Shown: one piece after another, positions 35,890 through 45,481 of the stretch | Position numbering within the stretch: position 1 is the stretch's first letter | Layout: the number at the start of each line of letters is the position of its first letter | Assembly: GCA_018062085.1 (NCBI GenBank) | Contig: JAGOSY010000013.1 | Location: forward strand, 28,792-92,791 | Direction: 5' to 3' | Length of the DNA stretch: 64,000 bases | Source: a bacterium | GTDB taxonomy: Bacteria; Cyanobacteriota; Vampirovibrionia; Obscuribacterales; Obscuribacteraceae | Notes under the pieces: model-generated | What the model was told of the DNA's origin: nothing | Database searches by the model: none | Seen by the model: only the letters and a program-made list of their open reading frames with translations | Program-made: the position numbers and the translations under genes

Positions 35890-38805
35890 ATGCCAATTAG
35901 ACCAAGTGATCCAGAATTGGGTGCCCCCGGCTTCAAGGAGCTCGGCAACGCTTTTGTCGAGGCGCAAACAAGTAGGCTGCAGGCTAGCGGCAATTTGGTC
36001 TCTGAGGCCCTTACTAGTGTAAAAGAAAATTTTGTTGCTCCGGCCGTCAATGCCGGGCTGCTTGAGCCTGCCAATACGGTGATTTCAGGGGTCAATGGCG
36101 CCTACAACCTTGGTCGAGATATGCTTGGAGCTGAGGCCAAAGACCCTCGTACTAAAGATTTTCATGCCAAAGACTCTCACGCTAAAGACTCTGGTCTAAT
36201 TGGCAAATTTGAGCACATGCAAGTGGCACCGGCCGAATTTTTGTCGGCTGGCTGGCTGGTGCAGACTGTTTCGGGTGGGCTTGGCTCGTTAGTGCCTTAT
36301 GTTATTGCTGGTAAAGTAGCTGGTTCGGCTTTGCGGGCCACAGGCTCGCATCTAGCCGTAGAAGGTTTCGCGGCCAGGGCCATGCAGAGCAGCTCGACGG
36401 CCTCTGTGCTTGGCGCTTTTGCCTACGACACAGTGCGCGAAGTGCGTCCGGGTGAATCTCGGCTTGGTAATGGCTTGGCCGGTGCCGCTGGGTTCGGAGT
36501 ATTCGAGGCTGGCAATATGCTTGCCTCTCATAGTGGTCTAGCTGGCCGTTTCCTTGCCCGTACGGCCACAGGCTTTGTCGGCGGCGGTGTGCAGACTCTG
36601 ACTTCTACGGCTATTGCCGAAGGAAAATTGGCCGATACAGAGACCTTGACTAAGGCTGCTGTGGGCGGCATGGTGATGAATCATGCTTTACCGCTAGGTC
36701 AACGCGCCATCACTCATGCGGCTGACCATCTTAATTTGGCTGTCGGTCGTGGTGTGCCAGTTGACCGACTGGTGGCCAAAAACTTTAGTGCAGAAGCGCA
36801 AAGCTCGCCTACCTTTAAGAACATATTGAGTGAAAACCCATGGGCGCGAGTGCAAACTGACGCAAAGCAGTCGCTTGCTGTTGGGTCTCGTCGCGTTGAA
36901 TTAAAAACTGGCGCTGACGCCGCTGAGCTTGGTCATGAACTAAAACATTTGAGTCAGCATAAGTTGCCTTTGGCCGTTGAGCAACAGTTCAAAGCGGCTG
37001 CCGAGAATTTAAAAGAAGGCAATAGAGATGCTGCTTGGCAAAAATATAGAGAGCCCAGATTGTCTCAGGAGCTTGAGGCGCGCAGCAGCGAAACAGCAAT
37101 TCGTGGCGAGCTAGCACGGGCAAATCAGCCCCCGGCAAATCAACTTACGGTAGAATCACTTGCTGCACTGGTTCCTAATTTAAAAGTCGGCAATCTCACC
37201 TACGAACAGCATTGGGCCTTGGAGTTTAAGCAGTTTGAGCAGAGTCAGGGGCAGTTTCGGCCTAGTCGAAATTTCCATGATCATGATGATCATAGTCATG
37301 GTTCTGGACCTGGGAAGATTCATGATTCCGCAGTTCTTTCAAATAAACATTCTAGTGAACATTCTAATGAGCATTCTACAGATCAAGCAGGAGAGCACAA
37401 TAAAGCCACTGAATTAAGCCCAGAAGCAGAATCTGCCTATCAGCGCGAGCTGGGCACCCACTTGGTCAAGACCCTGCAAGATAAACAGCATATTGGTGTC
37501 TTTGCTGGCGGTGCGGTGCGCGATTTGCTGATGCGCAAGACACCAAAAGATTATGACATCGCGACTTCTGCCACTCCAGACCAGGTAGAAAGGCTCTTTA
37601 TAGATCAAGGCTACAAAGTAATTCCTGTGGGCAAAGCTTTTGGTGTGATCAATGTTGTCGTCAATGGTCGAGAGTTTGAAATTGCAACATTGCGCTCTGA
37701 GAGTACTTATTCTGATGGTCGCAGACCCGATGGTGTGCAGTTTGTCAGCTCTCTTTCGGCCGATGCTGCTCGTCGTGATTTGACTATCAATGCTATGTTT
37801 CAAGATCCAGTAACTGGAGTAATTTATGATTTTCACGGTGGGCAGCACGATCTTGCCCGCCGCTTAATTCGTTCTGTCGGCGACCCTGCTGAGCGTTTTT
37901 CTGAAGACAAATTGCGCATGCTTCGTGTGCCACGCTTTGCTTCTAAGTACGAAGGCTTTACTGTAGATCCTGCCACCATGGCTGCCCTTAAGGCTAACTC
38001 GTTTGGTATCCATGCTGTATCTAGCGAGCGCGTGCGTGACGAAATTAAAGGCATGTTGACCTCTTCTAACCCAGTTCGCGGCATGCAGATTATGATGGAT
38101 TCTGGTTTGATGAAACAAGTTTTGCCTGAAGTCTATAAATTGAAAGGGCCAAAAGGTAGGCAAGATCCAGTATGGCACCCAGAAGGAACAGTTTGGACTC
38201 ACACAAAATTGGTCTTGAAAAATCTCACTGGCGGCAATTTCGAGCGCATGATGGGTGGGCTTTTGCACGACGTTGGTAAACCAGCTACGCAAAAATTCTG
38301 GCCTGATGGTGGCATCTCTAACCATGGTCACGATGCTAAAGGCGCCGAAATCACCCAAGAGATTGCTCGCCGGCTGAAGCTGTCTTCTAATCAGCAAGAG
38401 CGTATTTCAGAATTGGTGCGGCTGCATATGGCTATGCATGAAGTCACCGTGATGCGCCCAGGTAAGCTCACTGCAATACTTGAGCGCCCTGATGTAATGG
38501 ACCTTATTGAGATTCAACATGCTGATGCTACTGGCACCAAGCGGCCTGATATCGACATGTCGCACAAAGATTTTCTCTTGCAAAAACTAGAAGAACTAAA
38601 AGAATCAGGTAAACTCGGCGAGAAGCCAATCGTCAACGGTCATATGTTGCTCGCTATGAATATTAAGCCGGGACCGCATTTTAAAGCTGTCATTGAGGCT
38701 GCCCGCGAAGCTCAACGCGAAGGTGACTTCACCAATCAAGAAGGGGCACAACGGTGGCTCAATGAGAACAGCGCAGCAATTATCGAGGCTCAGCGGGCAA
38801 AGTAG
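35890..38805 (+). CDS. tRNA CCA-adding enzyme/poly(A) polymerase fused to a 500-aa HELKH-containing N-terminal region
   Basis: The C-terminal half, from about residue 530, is a class II nucleotidyltransferase. FAGGAVRDLL is near 540, KDYDIAT follows with the catalytic Asp pair, and DAARRDLTINAMF lies near 626. A C-terminal HD domain has LLHDVGKPATQ near 792 and HDAKGAEIT, as in HD-containing CCA-adding enzymes. The N-terminal 500 residues are unusual. Short KDxHAKD repeats near 90 are followed by hydrophobic Gly/Ala-rich segments (about 115-260). A zincin-like HELKH at 349-353 sits in the setting ELGHELKHLSQH. A His/Asp/Ser-rich linker precedes the enzyme domain. Known CCA enzymes are about 400-450 residues. 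The next gene starts 12 bases on. Confidence 0.88.
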   Translation: MPIRPSDPELGAPGFKELGNAFVEAQTSRLQASGNLVSEALTSVKENFVAPAVNAGLLEPANTVISGVNGAYNLGRDMLGAEAKDPRTKDFHAKDSHAKDSGLIGKFEHMQVAPAEFLSAGWLVQTVSGGLGSLVPYVIAGKVAGSALRATGSHLAVEGFAARAMQSSSTASVLGAFAYDTVREVRPGESRLGNGLAGAAGFGVFEAGNMLASHSGLAGRFLARTATGFVGGGVQTLTSTAIAEGKLADTETLTKAAVGGMVMNHALPLGQRAITHAADHLNLAVGRGVPVDRLVAKNFSAEAQSSPTFKNILSENPWARVQTDAKQSLAVGSRRVELKTGADAAELGHELKHLSQHKLPLAVEQQFKAAAENLKEGNRDAAWQKYREPRLSQELEARSSETAIRGELARANQPPANQLTVESLAALVPNLKVGNLTYEQHWALEFKQFEQSQGQFRPSRNFHDHDDHSHGSGPGKIHDSAVLSNKHSSEHSNEHSTDQAGEHNKATELSPEAESAYQRELGTHLVKTLQDKQHIGVFAGGAVRDLLMRKTPKDYDIATSATPDQVERLFIDQGYKVIPVGKAFGVINVVVNGREFEIATLRSESTYSDGRRPDGVQFVSSLSADAARRDLTINAMFQDPVTGVIYDFHGGQHDLARRLIRSVGDPAERFSEDKLRMLRVPRFASKYEGFTVDPATMAALKANSFGIHAVSSERVRDEIKGMLTSSNPVRGMQIMMDSGLMKQVLPEVYKLKGPKGRQDPVWHPEGTVWTHTKLVLKNLTGGNFERMMGGLLHDVGKPATQKFWPDGGISNHGHDAKGAEITQEIARRLKLSSNQQERISELVRLHMAMHEVTVMRPGKLTAILERPDVMDLIEIQHADATGTKRPDIDMSHKDFLLQKLEELKESGKLGEKPIVNGHMLLAMNIKPGPHFKAVIEAAREAQREGDFTNQEGAQRWLNENSAAIIEAQRAK

Positions 38806-38817
38806 AAGTGGGGAAGT

Positions 38818-40275
38818 ATGCTATTTGAGACTAGAAGTTTGCATTTGCTAGAAGAAGCTGTAAACAAAATGCAGGAAGGCTTTGATGATCTTCCACAGTT
38901 TGAATCTGAAGTTGATGTGGCTAAACTGCGTGCTGTCATGCTCGATCTGGCTGAGCGGTTGCAGGATAACTATCCATATCAGCACCCACTTTATGCTGGG
39001 CAGATGCTTAAGCCGCCGCACTCTATTGCTCGCTTGGCTTATATGCTTACTCTTTGGGTCAACCCCAACAATCACGCTTTGGATGGTGGCAGAGCCACTT
39101 CAAATTTAGAAAAGGAAGCTGTAGCAAACATCGCTGCGATGTTTGGCTTTGCCCAGCATCTTGGGCACTTGTGCGGTGGCGGCACCATGGCTAATTTAGA
39201 GGCTCTTTGGGTGGCAGGAAGCTTGCATCCGGGCAAAATTATTGTTGCATCTGAGCAGGCGCACTATACTCATAGTCGCATCAGTGCTGTATTGGGTCTC
39301 GAATTTGCTAAGGTTGCAGTCAATGCCAGCGGTCGCATGGATATGGCGGCGCTTGAAGAACGTTTGATTCAAGGCAATGTTGGTACAGTTGTAGTAACAG
39401 CCGGAACCACGTCTACAGGCTCTGTTGATTCGCTTAAAGACGTTCTGAAGTTAAGGGCGAAATATCAGTTTCGCATACATGTTGATGCCGCCTATGGTGG
39501 CTATTTTACTTTGGCTGGGAATTTAGATGCGGCGGTGGCCGAGACTTATGCTCTGATAAGAGAAGCTGATTCTGTGGTAATCGACCCGCACAAACACGGC
39601 TATCAGCCGTATGGCTGCGGCTGTGTATTGTTCAAAGATCCTGCGGTTGGCGCTCTTTATAAACACGATTCACCCTACACTTATTTTAGTTCTGCCGAGC
39701 TGCACCTCGGTGAAATTAGTCTTGAATGTTCGCGGCCTGGTGCATCAGCTGCGGCTCTCTGGGCTACGCAGCAAATGTTCCCTTTAGAGAAAGGAGGGCA
39801 GTTTTCAAGCAATATTGAAAAATGTCGGCAAGCGGCATTGCAAATGTATGACAAACTGAAATCTATAACTGAGTCTAATTCCAAATCTCATTCTAATTCT
39901 CATTCGAGTGGCGGCTTCTTCCTGCCACTTAAACCTGATTTAGATATTTTGATTTATGCACCTATACCGACCAAGGGTGCGCTGGACTCGAAATCCTCTA
40001 TAACCGCTAAGGCTCCTAAGGCCAGTGAAGTTTCGGCTCTATCTCGACGGGTGTTCAACTGTGCCGCTGACAAGAACTTGCATCTAGCTCTGGCGACTTT
40101 GCCTAGCTCTCTGTTGGAAGAGAACATGAACTTAGACTGGGATCAAGATGCAGTAACAGTTCTGCGCTCTTGTTTTATTAAGCACGAGCATATTGATTGG
40201 ATCGATTCTATTGCTGAGATTCTCATGCAAGCTGCTGAACAGGCTCAGCTTGAAATGAGTGCTGCTCGTGGATAA
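38818..40275 (+). CDS. PLP-dependent decarboxylase/aminotransferase, group II family
   Basis: The 485-residue protein belongs to the pyridoxal-dependent decarboxylase family (glutamate/tyrosine/aspartate decarboxylase-like). Visible features are HLCGGGTMANLEALW (cofactor phosphate site) and EQAHYTHSRIS (aromatic stack). HVDAAYGGYF holds the Asp that bonds the pyridine nitrogen, and VIDPHKHGYQPYGCG holds the Schiff-base Lys at 259. A Ser/Asn-rich insertion of about 20 residues lies near 350. The reaction cannot be fixed by eye; amino acid decarboxylation is expected. The ATG follows GGGGAAGT closely. It is second in a plus-strand cluster, overlapping the next gene. Confidence 0.88.
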   Translation: MLFETRSLHLLEEAVNKMQEGFDDLPQFESEVDVAKLRAVMLDLAERLQDNYPYQHPLYAGQMLKPPHSIARLAYMLTLWVNPNNHALDGGRATSNLEKEAVANIAAMFGFAQHLGHLCGGGTMANLEALWVAGSLHPGKIIVASEQAHYTHSRISAVLGLEFAKVAVNASGRMDMAALEERLIQGNVGTVVVTAGTTSTGSVDSLKDVLKLRAKYQFRIHVDAAYGGYFTLAGNLDAAVAETYALIREADSVVIDPHKHGYQPYGCGCVLFKDPAVGALYKHDSPYTYFSSAELHLGEISLECSRPGASAAALWATQQMFPLEKGGQFSSNIEKCRQAALQMYDKLKSITESNSKSHSNSHSSGGFFLPLKPDLDILIYAPIPTKGALDSKSSITAKAPKASEVSALSRRVFNCAADKNLHLALATLPSSLLEENMNLDWDQDAVTVLRSCFIKHEHIDWIDSIAEILMQAAEQAQLEMSAARG

Positions 40276-40969
40276 AACCGGAGCTGAACTAGGGGCTGAA
40301 TTGCCAGTAGAAGCTATTGCTAAGAGTTTGGCTTTGCCACTGAAGCCGGCAGCTGTCACTCTCGTTGGTAAGTACGTTAAACTCCGGCCTATCGATTTGC
40401 AGCGCGACAATGAAGCTCTATTTGCTGTTTCTAATGGCTCACCTTGTGGGCTTGGTGCTCGAAAAATAGATAGTTATGATGCCGATGCTCTCATTTGGCG
40501 CTATATGTCGGCTGGTCCTTTTTCTACGAGCTGTAAGCTGGCGGCCTTCCTCTTCGCTCAAGAGAAAGCCGAGAATGGCCTTTGCTTTTGTGTCTTTGAT
40601 TTAGCTACAGATAAGCAGATTGGTGTAGTTAATTATCTCAATAATTTTCCTGCTCACTTAAAAATAGAACTGGGAAATATTTGGTACAGCCCGCTTGTGC
40701 AGCGCACTAAAACCAATTTAGAGGCGACCTATTTGCTTTTGCAGCATGCTTTTAATTTAGGATATCGACGAGTTGAGTGGAAGTGTGATGCCCTTAACTT
40801 GCGTTCGCGCAAAGCTGCTTTGCGTATGGGCTTTAAGTTTGAGGGAATTCAAGAAAATCATTTCATTGTTAAAGGGCGCAACCGTGATACTGCTTGGTTT
40901 CGCATTCTTGATAGTGAGTGGCCCGATGTGCAAAAATTGCTTCAGTTGCTTTTGGAAGAAGAACAATGA
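40259..40969 (+). CDS. GNAT-family N-acetyltransferase (RimJ/RimL-like)
   Basis: A central GNAT domain is recognised in KYVKLRPIDLQRDNEALF, GVVNYLNNFPAHLKIELGNI, and the C-terminal half YRRVEWKCDALNLRSRKAAL then RMGFKFEGIQENH, which is the standard acetyl-CoA-binding segment of the Acetyltransf_3 group. The family acetylates amino groups on proteins or small molecules. The frame begins with a GTG overlapping the previous gene by 17 bases, and a second GTG at 40268 would overlap by eight. Its stop overlaps the permease ATG in an ATGA arrangement, so it is part of the same operon. Confidence 0.85.
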   Translation: MLLVDKTGAELGAELPVEAIAKSLALPLKPAAVTLVGKYVKLRPIDLQRDNEALFAVSNGSPCGLGARKIDSYDADALIWRYMSAGPFSTSCKLAAFLFAQEKAENGLCFCVFDLATDKQIGVVNYLNNFPAHLKIELGNIWYSPLVQRTKTNLEATYLLLQHAFNLGYRRVEWKCDALNLRSRKAALRMGFKFEGIQENHFIVKGRNRDTAWFRILDSEWPDVQKLLQLLLEEEQ

Positions 40970-42327
40970 GCAGTGGTGATGATCACATTCTCGATGCCGT
41001 TCCTCTGAGCGAGCGTCGTGGACCAGTCACCATGACACTCTTGTGGATTACCATGGTGACAGCTTTCCCAACGGTCTTGATTGGTTTTCAATGGTATAAG
41101 CAGGGAATCACTCTGGGGCAAGTTTTGACTTGTTCGATTCTAAGCTGCCTCTTCCTGCTGATTTATTCTGTGCCAGCCGCCTGGCTTGGTGTGCGCAGCG
41201 GTCTGACCTATTCAGTTTTGACAAGACAGACTTTTGGTCGCTATGGCACCTGGCTGGTTTCTTTTCATGCCATTTGGCTGATGTCTGCTTGGTATGCCAT
41301 TGATGCCGTGCTCTGTGCTGATGCGCTTAAAGGGTTATTTCATATCGATTGGCCCGTGCCGCTATTTGCTGCTTGCTTGTCTATGCTTATGGCGGTCAAT
41401 AATTTCTTTGGCTTTCAAGGTGTTGCTAATTTTGCTCGCTATTTTGCGGCACCGCTATTGGTGCTTTGGGTTGGCTATACATTTTGCAAAGTGCTTCCCA
41501 CTGTTCCTCTAGAGGTGCTAACTGCTTCTGCTGTACCAGGCCATGCCCCAGTATCTTTCATGTCGGCAATGACTCTTGTTTCTAGCTTTGTCATAGGCTT
41601 TGCCGTTTGGGGTAATGAGCCAGACTATTGGCGTTATAGCAAGCCCAATAAGAAATTTGTTGTTTATTCTCTGATTGCCGCACTGCTTGTCGGTGAGATA
41701 ATTTTTCCTGCTACTGGTTGGATGGTGGCAAGGCTTTCTGGTATCAGCGATTATATAGCTGCTACAAATTACATGAATGTTTATTCCTTTGGCGGAGTGG
41801 CCTTGTTCGCTGCTCTTGTGCTCATTGCCAACTATTGCGCCGCCAATGATTCCAACATGTACGGCATGATTAATGCCCTGGAAAATATGAAGAAGCTGCC
41901 GCATAAAGTTGCTGTAATTATTCTTGCTGGTGCTTCTTCGGCATTTGCTGCCTGGCTTGCCCATGAAGGTTCAAGCCGCTCCCTTGAGTCAATTGCATCG
42001 CTCAATTGCGTAATTATTCCGGTTATGACTGTGATAATGATTATCGAAGAGTTTGTCATTAAGCCACGTTTCAAGCTGGCTGATAATAGTTCTGTGGTTG
42101 TGCCCATGAATGAGCTGCCTGCAATTCGTTGGCCGGCCTTTGTTGCTTCGCATCTTGGTCTATTGGTGGGCATTTGCACGGCTGGGGTGATACCCGGCTT
42201 AGAGTCGCTCTGTCTTGGTATCTGTTCTGTGCAGTCGTGGCTGGTTGCTGCTATGGTGTACTATGCAATGCGTGTGGTAGAAATTAAGTTAGAAATTAAA
42301 CGAGAAGGAGCTGCGGTAGGTACTTAA
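40966..42327 (+). CDS. NCS1-family purine/cytosine permease-like transporter
   Basis: The protein of about 453 residues has some twelve membrane segments. It starts with ERRGPVTMTLLWITMVTAFP, and the TYSVLTRQTFGRYGTW motif is a signature of the NCS1 nucleobase-cation symporter family. GFAVWGNEPDYWRYSK also fits this group. The substrates are usually cytosine, purines, allantoin or thiamine. The ATG at 40966 overlaps the GNAT stop and is preceded by GGAAGAAG, so I reject the earlier in-frame start at 40918. It is a member of the decarboxylase-acetyltransferase operon and may move the substrate or product of those enzymes, which is inference. Confidence 0.87.
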   Translation: MSSGDDHILDAVPLSERRGPVTMTLLWITMVTAFPTVLIGFQWYKQGITLGQVLTCSILSCLFLLIYSVPAAWLGVRSGLTYSVLTRQTFGRYGTWLVSFHAIWLMSAWYAIDAVLCADALKGLFHIDWPVPLFAACLSMLMAVNNFFGFQGVANFARYFAAPLLVLWVGYTFCKVLPTVPLEVLTASAVPGHAPVSFMSAMTLVSSFVIGFAVWGNEPDYWRYSKPNKKFVVYSLIAALLVGEIIFPATGWMVARLSGISDYIAATNYMNVYSFGGVALFAALVLIANYCAANDSNMYGMINALENMKKLPHKVAVIILAGASSAFAAWLAHEGSSRSLESIASLNCVIIPVMTVIMIIEEFVIKPRFKLADNSSVVVPMNELPAIRWPAFVASHLGLLVGICTAGVIPGLESLCLGICSVQSWLVAAMVYYAMRVVEIKLEIKREGAAVGT

Positions 42328-42328
42328 T

Positions 42329-42754
42329 ATGAGTTTCATTCTTGCTTTCATTCCGGTTGTAATAGCACTTATACTTGCCGTTCCGGTGTTTAGCGATGCC
42401 TTGAATAGTGCCAAGTGGCCAGTCTCTCATGCAGTTGTCGTGAAAAATGATCATAAGGTCGGCAGGACTGCTGCTTTCCAAGTGGGTGAGAAAAAGTACA
42501 GTACTACTTTTGAGAATGCCTTAGAATTGACCGCCTCTCGCTATGGTTACGAGTTTAACTTGGGGCATGAGGTCAACATCTATAACGGCATCGATCCCGA
42601 AATGGGTAAGAACATCAGAGTTTCATACAATCCAGCTAACCCAAGTGAAGCTGTCGTGGAACCTGGATTTACTATTCCAGTGTGTATTTATCTGATTTGC
42701 GCTTGTTTGACGTTGTTTATCGGGAAGCTTTTTCCTGCTAGTTATAGAAACTAG
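42329..42754 (+). CDS. DUF3592-like small membrane protein
   Basis: The 141-residue protein has one membrane segment near each end (about 3-24 and 112-132). Between them is a beta-rich domain with the YNPANPSEAVVEPG motif, a hallmark of the DUF3592 family. Such proteins sit in the membrane with the domain outside and have no known activity. It begins one base after the permease stop, so it is the last gene of that operon. Confidence 0.75.
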   Translation: MSFILAFIPVVIALILAVPVFSDALNSAKWPVSHAVVVKNDHKVGRTAAFQVGEKKYSTTFENALELTASRYGYEFNLGHEVNIYNGIDPEMGKNIRVSYNPANPSEAVVEPGFTIPVCIYLICACLTLFIGKLFPASYRN

Positions 42755-42760
42755 ATCGAC

Positions 42761-43750
42761 CTATGCTGTCTTTTGCAGCTCAAGTAGTTCTAAAAGCTGT
42801 TCTGCTCTCGTCCAGAGTTCCTGATGACCGACAAGATTTTCTATCAGACGAGTGTCAATTGATTTATAGCCCAGGAGGGCGCCGAGCAATGCTCCAGCTA
42901 CAGCTGCATTTGAGTCGGCATCGCCACCTTCTTCAATAACTGTGCGAATACCTGATTCAACTGACTGACAATTTTTGATGGACCAGAAGCCAGCAGCAGT
43001 TGCTTTCAGTGTGTATCCAATGCGGTCAACTTCTCCTGGGTTCAGGCCTTCGTCAAGCTGAAGAGCTGCGATAGACTTGCTCTGGGCTAGCTTAAAGCAA
43101 TCAACCACTCGACTATCGATTTTTTCTACGTGAGGCGTAATCTCTTCGATTAGCTCGTCGACATTGTTTTGGCCACGCACCAAATGCGCTACTGCCAGCG
43201 ATACAGCAACGCATGATGCTACGCAGCGTGGGTCAAAGTGTGTGATTTTGCAAACGGCCTCTGCATTCTGACAAACCGCCAGATCATTTTCTAGTTGCCA
43301 AAGGCCTAGAGCTGAAGTGCGCATCACGGCACCGTTAGCTGCCAGTTCGCGACCAGTATCTTCCCACACTTTCCGCGCTGCATTTTGTGGATCTTGTAAG
43401 AAATTTTCTTGATTCAAAACATGCCAAACTGTTTGCCCTAAGCCCATTCCTCCGCTCTTTGCCCAGTTGAAAATGCGTTGAGCAATATCGAGAGTATCGA
43501 TTTGACCTTTGCTCAGGATGCTGTCTAAGATGCAGAGCATCTGATCTGTGTCATCCGTCCATTGGCCCTGCTTCCAGCGTTCTCGATGATTGTCTTGAAT
43601 GATTTGTGAGTAGTGAGAGAGACCTGACGGATAGATAAACTGCACTTTTTTCTTTGAGAGAAATTCTGTACCTAGACCGAGCGCATCACCGATGGCTTGA
43701 CCGAAAATAGCACCGCGAATTCGATCAATGCGGGTTTCGTGATCATTCAT
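42761..43750 (-). CDS. ADP-ribosylglycohydrolase (DraG-like)
   Basis: The 329-residue protein matches the ADP-ribosyl glycohydrolase family. It has IRGAIFGQAIGDALGLGTEF at the N-terminus, the metal-binding QWTDDTDQM (T65, D66, D67) and the C-terminal GGDADSNAAVAGALLGALLG motif that gives the second pair of acidic ligands. The enzyme removes ADP-ribose from arginine or other targets in a magnesium-dependent reaction. The ATG is preceded by GGAAGG. It lies seven bases from the DUF3592-like gene, with which it is convergent. No ADP-ribosyltransferase gene is adjacent. Confidence 0.92.
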   Translation of the reverse strand: MNDHETRIDRIRGAIFGQAIGDALGLGTEFLSKKKVQFIYPSGLSHYSQIIQDNHRERWKQGQWTDDTDQMLCILDSILSKGQIDTLDIAQRIFNWAKSGGMGLGQTVWHVLNQENFLQDPQNAARKVWEDTGRELAANGAVMRTSALGLWQLENDLAVCQNAEAVCKITHFDPRCVASCVAVSLAVAHLVRGQNNVDELIEEITPHVEKIDSRVVDCFKLAQSKSIAALQLDEGLNPGEVDRIGYTLKATAAGFWSIKNCQSVESGIRTVIEEGGDADSNAAVAGALLGALLGYKSIDTRLIENLVGHQELWTRAEQLLELLELQKTA

Positions 43751-43799
43751 GGCAGTTTCCTTCCCCTTTTTGATCGGCGCGAAGGTTCATGATTTGATG

Positions 43800-45278
43800 C
43801 TACTTGCGCTTTGGCGGGAAGATCAAGACACTGTCCCACATACCGTAGCGCTCTTGCACATCGTTGCCAAGGCGTGGTACCTCGGTTCCAGCTATGAGTG
43901 GGGTCTTTTTGGTGGATATCGCAGTGGGCTTGTCTAGATGCTTGGCATAGTAAGTAAGATCGTCAGATGGGGTAGCCGATGACTGTTCCATAGTGGTGGT
44001 GATTGCTACCTTTTGACTGCGTAGAATGTCTGCTGTCGATCTGTAGGCACCAGATGTGGTGTCGGCGCCGTGCATCATGCCTGACCAATATACGACTTTG
44101 TTGTCTTTATTGCTGTCGAGAATCTGTTTTATCTGCTTGGCCATAAAGTTATCGCGTTCTTGCGCTGCTGCTGCGTTAACGTCGCCTGTGCCATTGTCGA
44201 TGCCAATCACTTTCATACCAGAGCTGCGGGCATTGTCCATCATTTTGCCGAAGTCATTGGTTTGATATGCCTCAGGCAGATCTTTGAGATCGCGAGATTT
44301 ATTATATTTATCCAGCTGACTCTGGGGGATTTCCACGGCGAGATGTGTCGCTCCTGCTGCCCTCAGGTCTTTCATCGCTTCGGCACCAAACTTGTGCATC
44401 GGGCCATCGAGAGAGTGTTGTTCTCCGATCATAAGCACGCGACTTTTGCGCATGGCATCGCTTAAGTGTTTGGTCGGGTCTTCTCCAGCTTTATTGATTT
44501 CATCAAGGTAGGGTTTTGCCTTGAGTTTTTCTTTGTCGTCAAATTTTTCTTGATATTTTCTGAAGGCTTCGAGGTTTTGAGTAGGGCTTAAATCCTTGTG
44601 ATTGGGATTTTCTTTGAGGTAGGCTCCAGCGAGGCTGCCACTGTTGTGGAAGTCAATGAAAGCCTTGCGTTGAGCCGGATCGCATAGGTGTTTGAGCAGC
44701 TTCTCGTCATTCATTTGTTCAAATGAGAGCGTCTTAGTAAAACCGTCTTGCTTGAGCAGTTTGTCAGCTGACTGAGCAGCTTCAAGTTTTCCTGGCCTCA
44801 TCAAGTTGGCTAGCTGGTCAAGTTTTTTGTTTTGCTCAGCAAACGTAGGCTCGTCTGGCCGCAGACCGTGACCGACCCATTCGGCTTTTTTACCCATTTG
44901 TTCTAGGGCAGCAAAAGTTTCTTTGACTCTTTCTGTGCCATATTTGCCCATCATTTGTCTAAATGCTTGGTTGCGATAAGAGTCAGGGGCGAACAAGCCA
45001 CCTAGCGGTCTTTCTACGACATTGCCGTTTTCACCGGTCATGTCAAAAAAGCGTCTTTCAAACTCAGGATCTTTCTTGAATATCCCGCCCAGATCTGGTT
45101 CTTTCTCCTTAGGCACACCCAAGGTAAAAGCACCATTTCTGTTCCTCTCGGCTGTCTGATTTGGCGCCGTGCGCTCCTGGCTTTCGGCGCTTAAGGCTTG
45201 CCGTGCGCTGTCGCCAGCACCCGGGTCGAGTGACTTCTCTTGAGCCTGTTCTGGTGAGTCTTTCTTAGGGTTTGCCAT
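43800..45278 (-). CDS. Disordered N-terminal protein with C-terminal TIKI/ChaN/EreA-like domain
   Basis: The first 70 residues are Gln/Glu/Ala/Ser/Pro-rich and likely disordered, followed by a helical region (about 90-270). The C-terminal 200 residues show the key residues of the TIKI/ChaN/erythromycin esterase superfamily. These are VLMIGEQHS with GExH near 285, LAVEIPQSQ, and RDNFMAKQIKQIL with the conserved Arg and Met, followed by VVYWSGMMHG with a conserved His. Known members are hydrolases or haem-binding proteins. There is no signal peptide, whereas ChaN and TIKI are exported or membrane proteins. Fold assignment is from motifs only. Confidence 0.7.
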   Translation of the reverse strand: MANPKKDSPEQAQEKSLDPGAGDSARQALSAESQERTAPNQTAERNRNGAFTLGVPKEKEPDLGGIFKKDPEFERRFFDMTGENGNVVERPLGGLFAPDSYRNQAFRQMMGKYGTERVKETFAALEQMGKKAEWVGHGLRPDEPTFAEQNKKLDQLANLMRPGKLEAAQSADKLLKQDGFTKTLSFEQMNDEKLLKHLCDPAQRKAFIDFHNSGSLAGAYLKENPNHKDLSPTQNLEAFRKYQEKFDDKEKLKAKPYLDEINKAGEDPTKHLSDAMRKSRVLMIGEQHSLDGPMHKFGAEAMKDLRAAGATHLAVEIPQSQLDKYNKSRDLKDLPEAYQTNDFGKMMDNARSSGMKVIGIDNGTGDVNAAAAQERDNFMAKQIKQILDSNKDNKVVYWSGMMHGADTTSGAYRSTADILRSQKVAITTTMEQSSATPSDDLTYYAKHLDKPTAISTKKTPLIAGTEVPRLGNDVQERYGMWDSVLIFPPKRK

Positions 45279-45481
45279 GGATAAAAAACACAGATTTAGA
45301 CCAATAGATTAAGTGGGGGACCAGCCATTATAAGGTTATTTACCCATTTGCTGTTGCTTCTACTTGGCGATTGCTGACATCCGGAAGTTCTTCCAGCAAA
45401 TCACCTGAATTGCATTCAGGGCAAATCCGCTACTGCCTGCTCCGTGCCTGCATTATGTTCTTTGTACAGAGCTGGAGTGAC

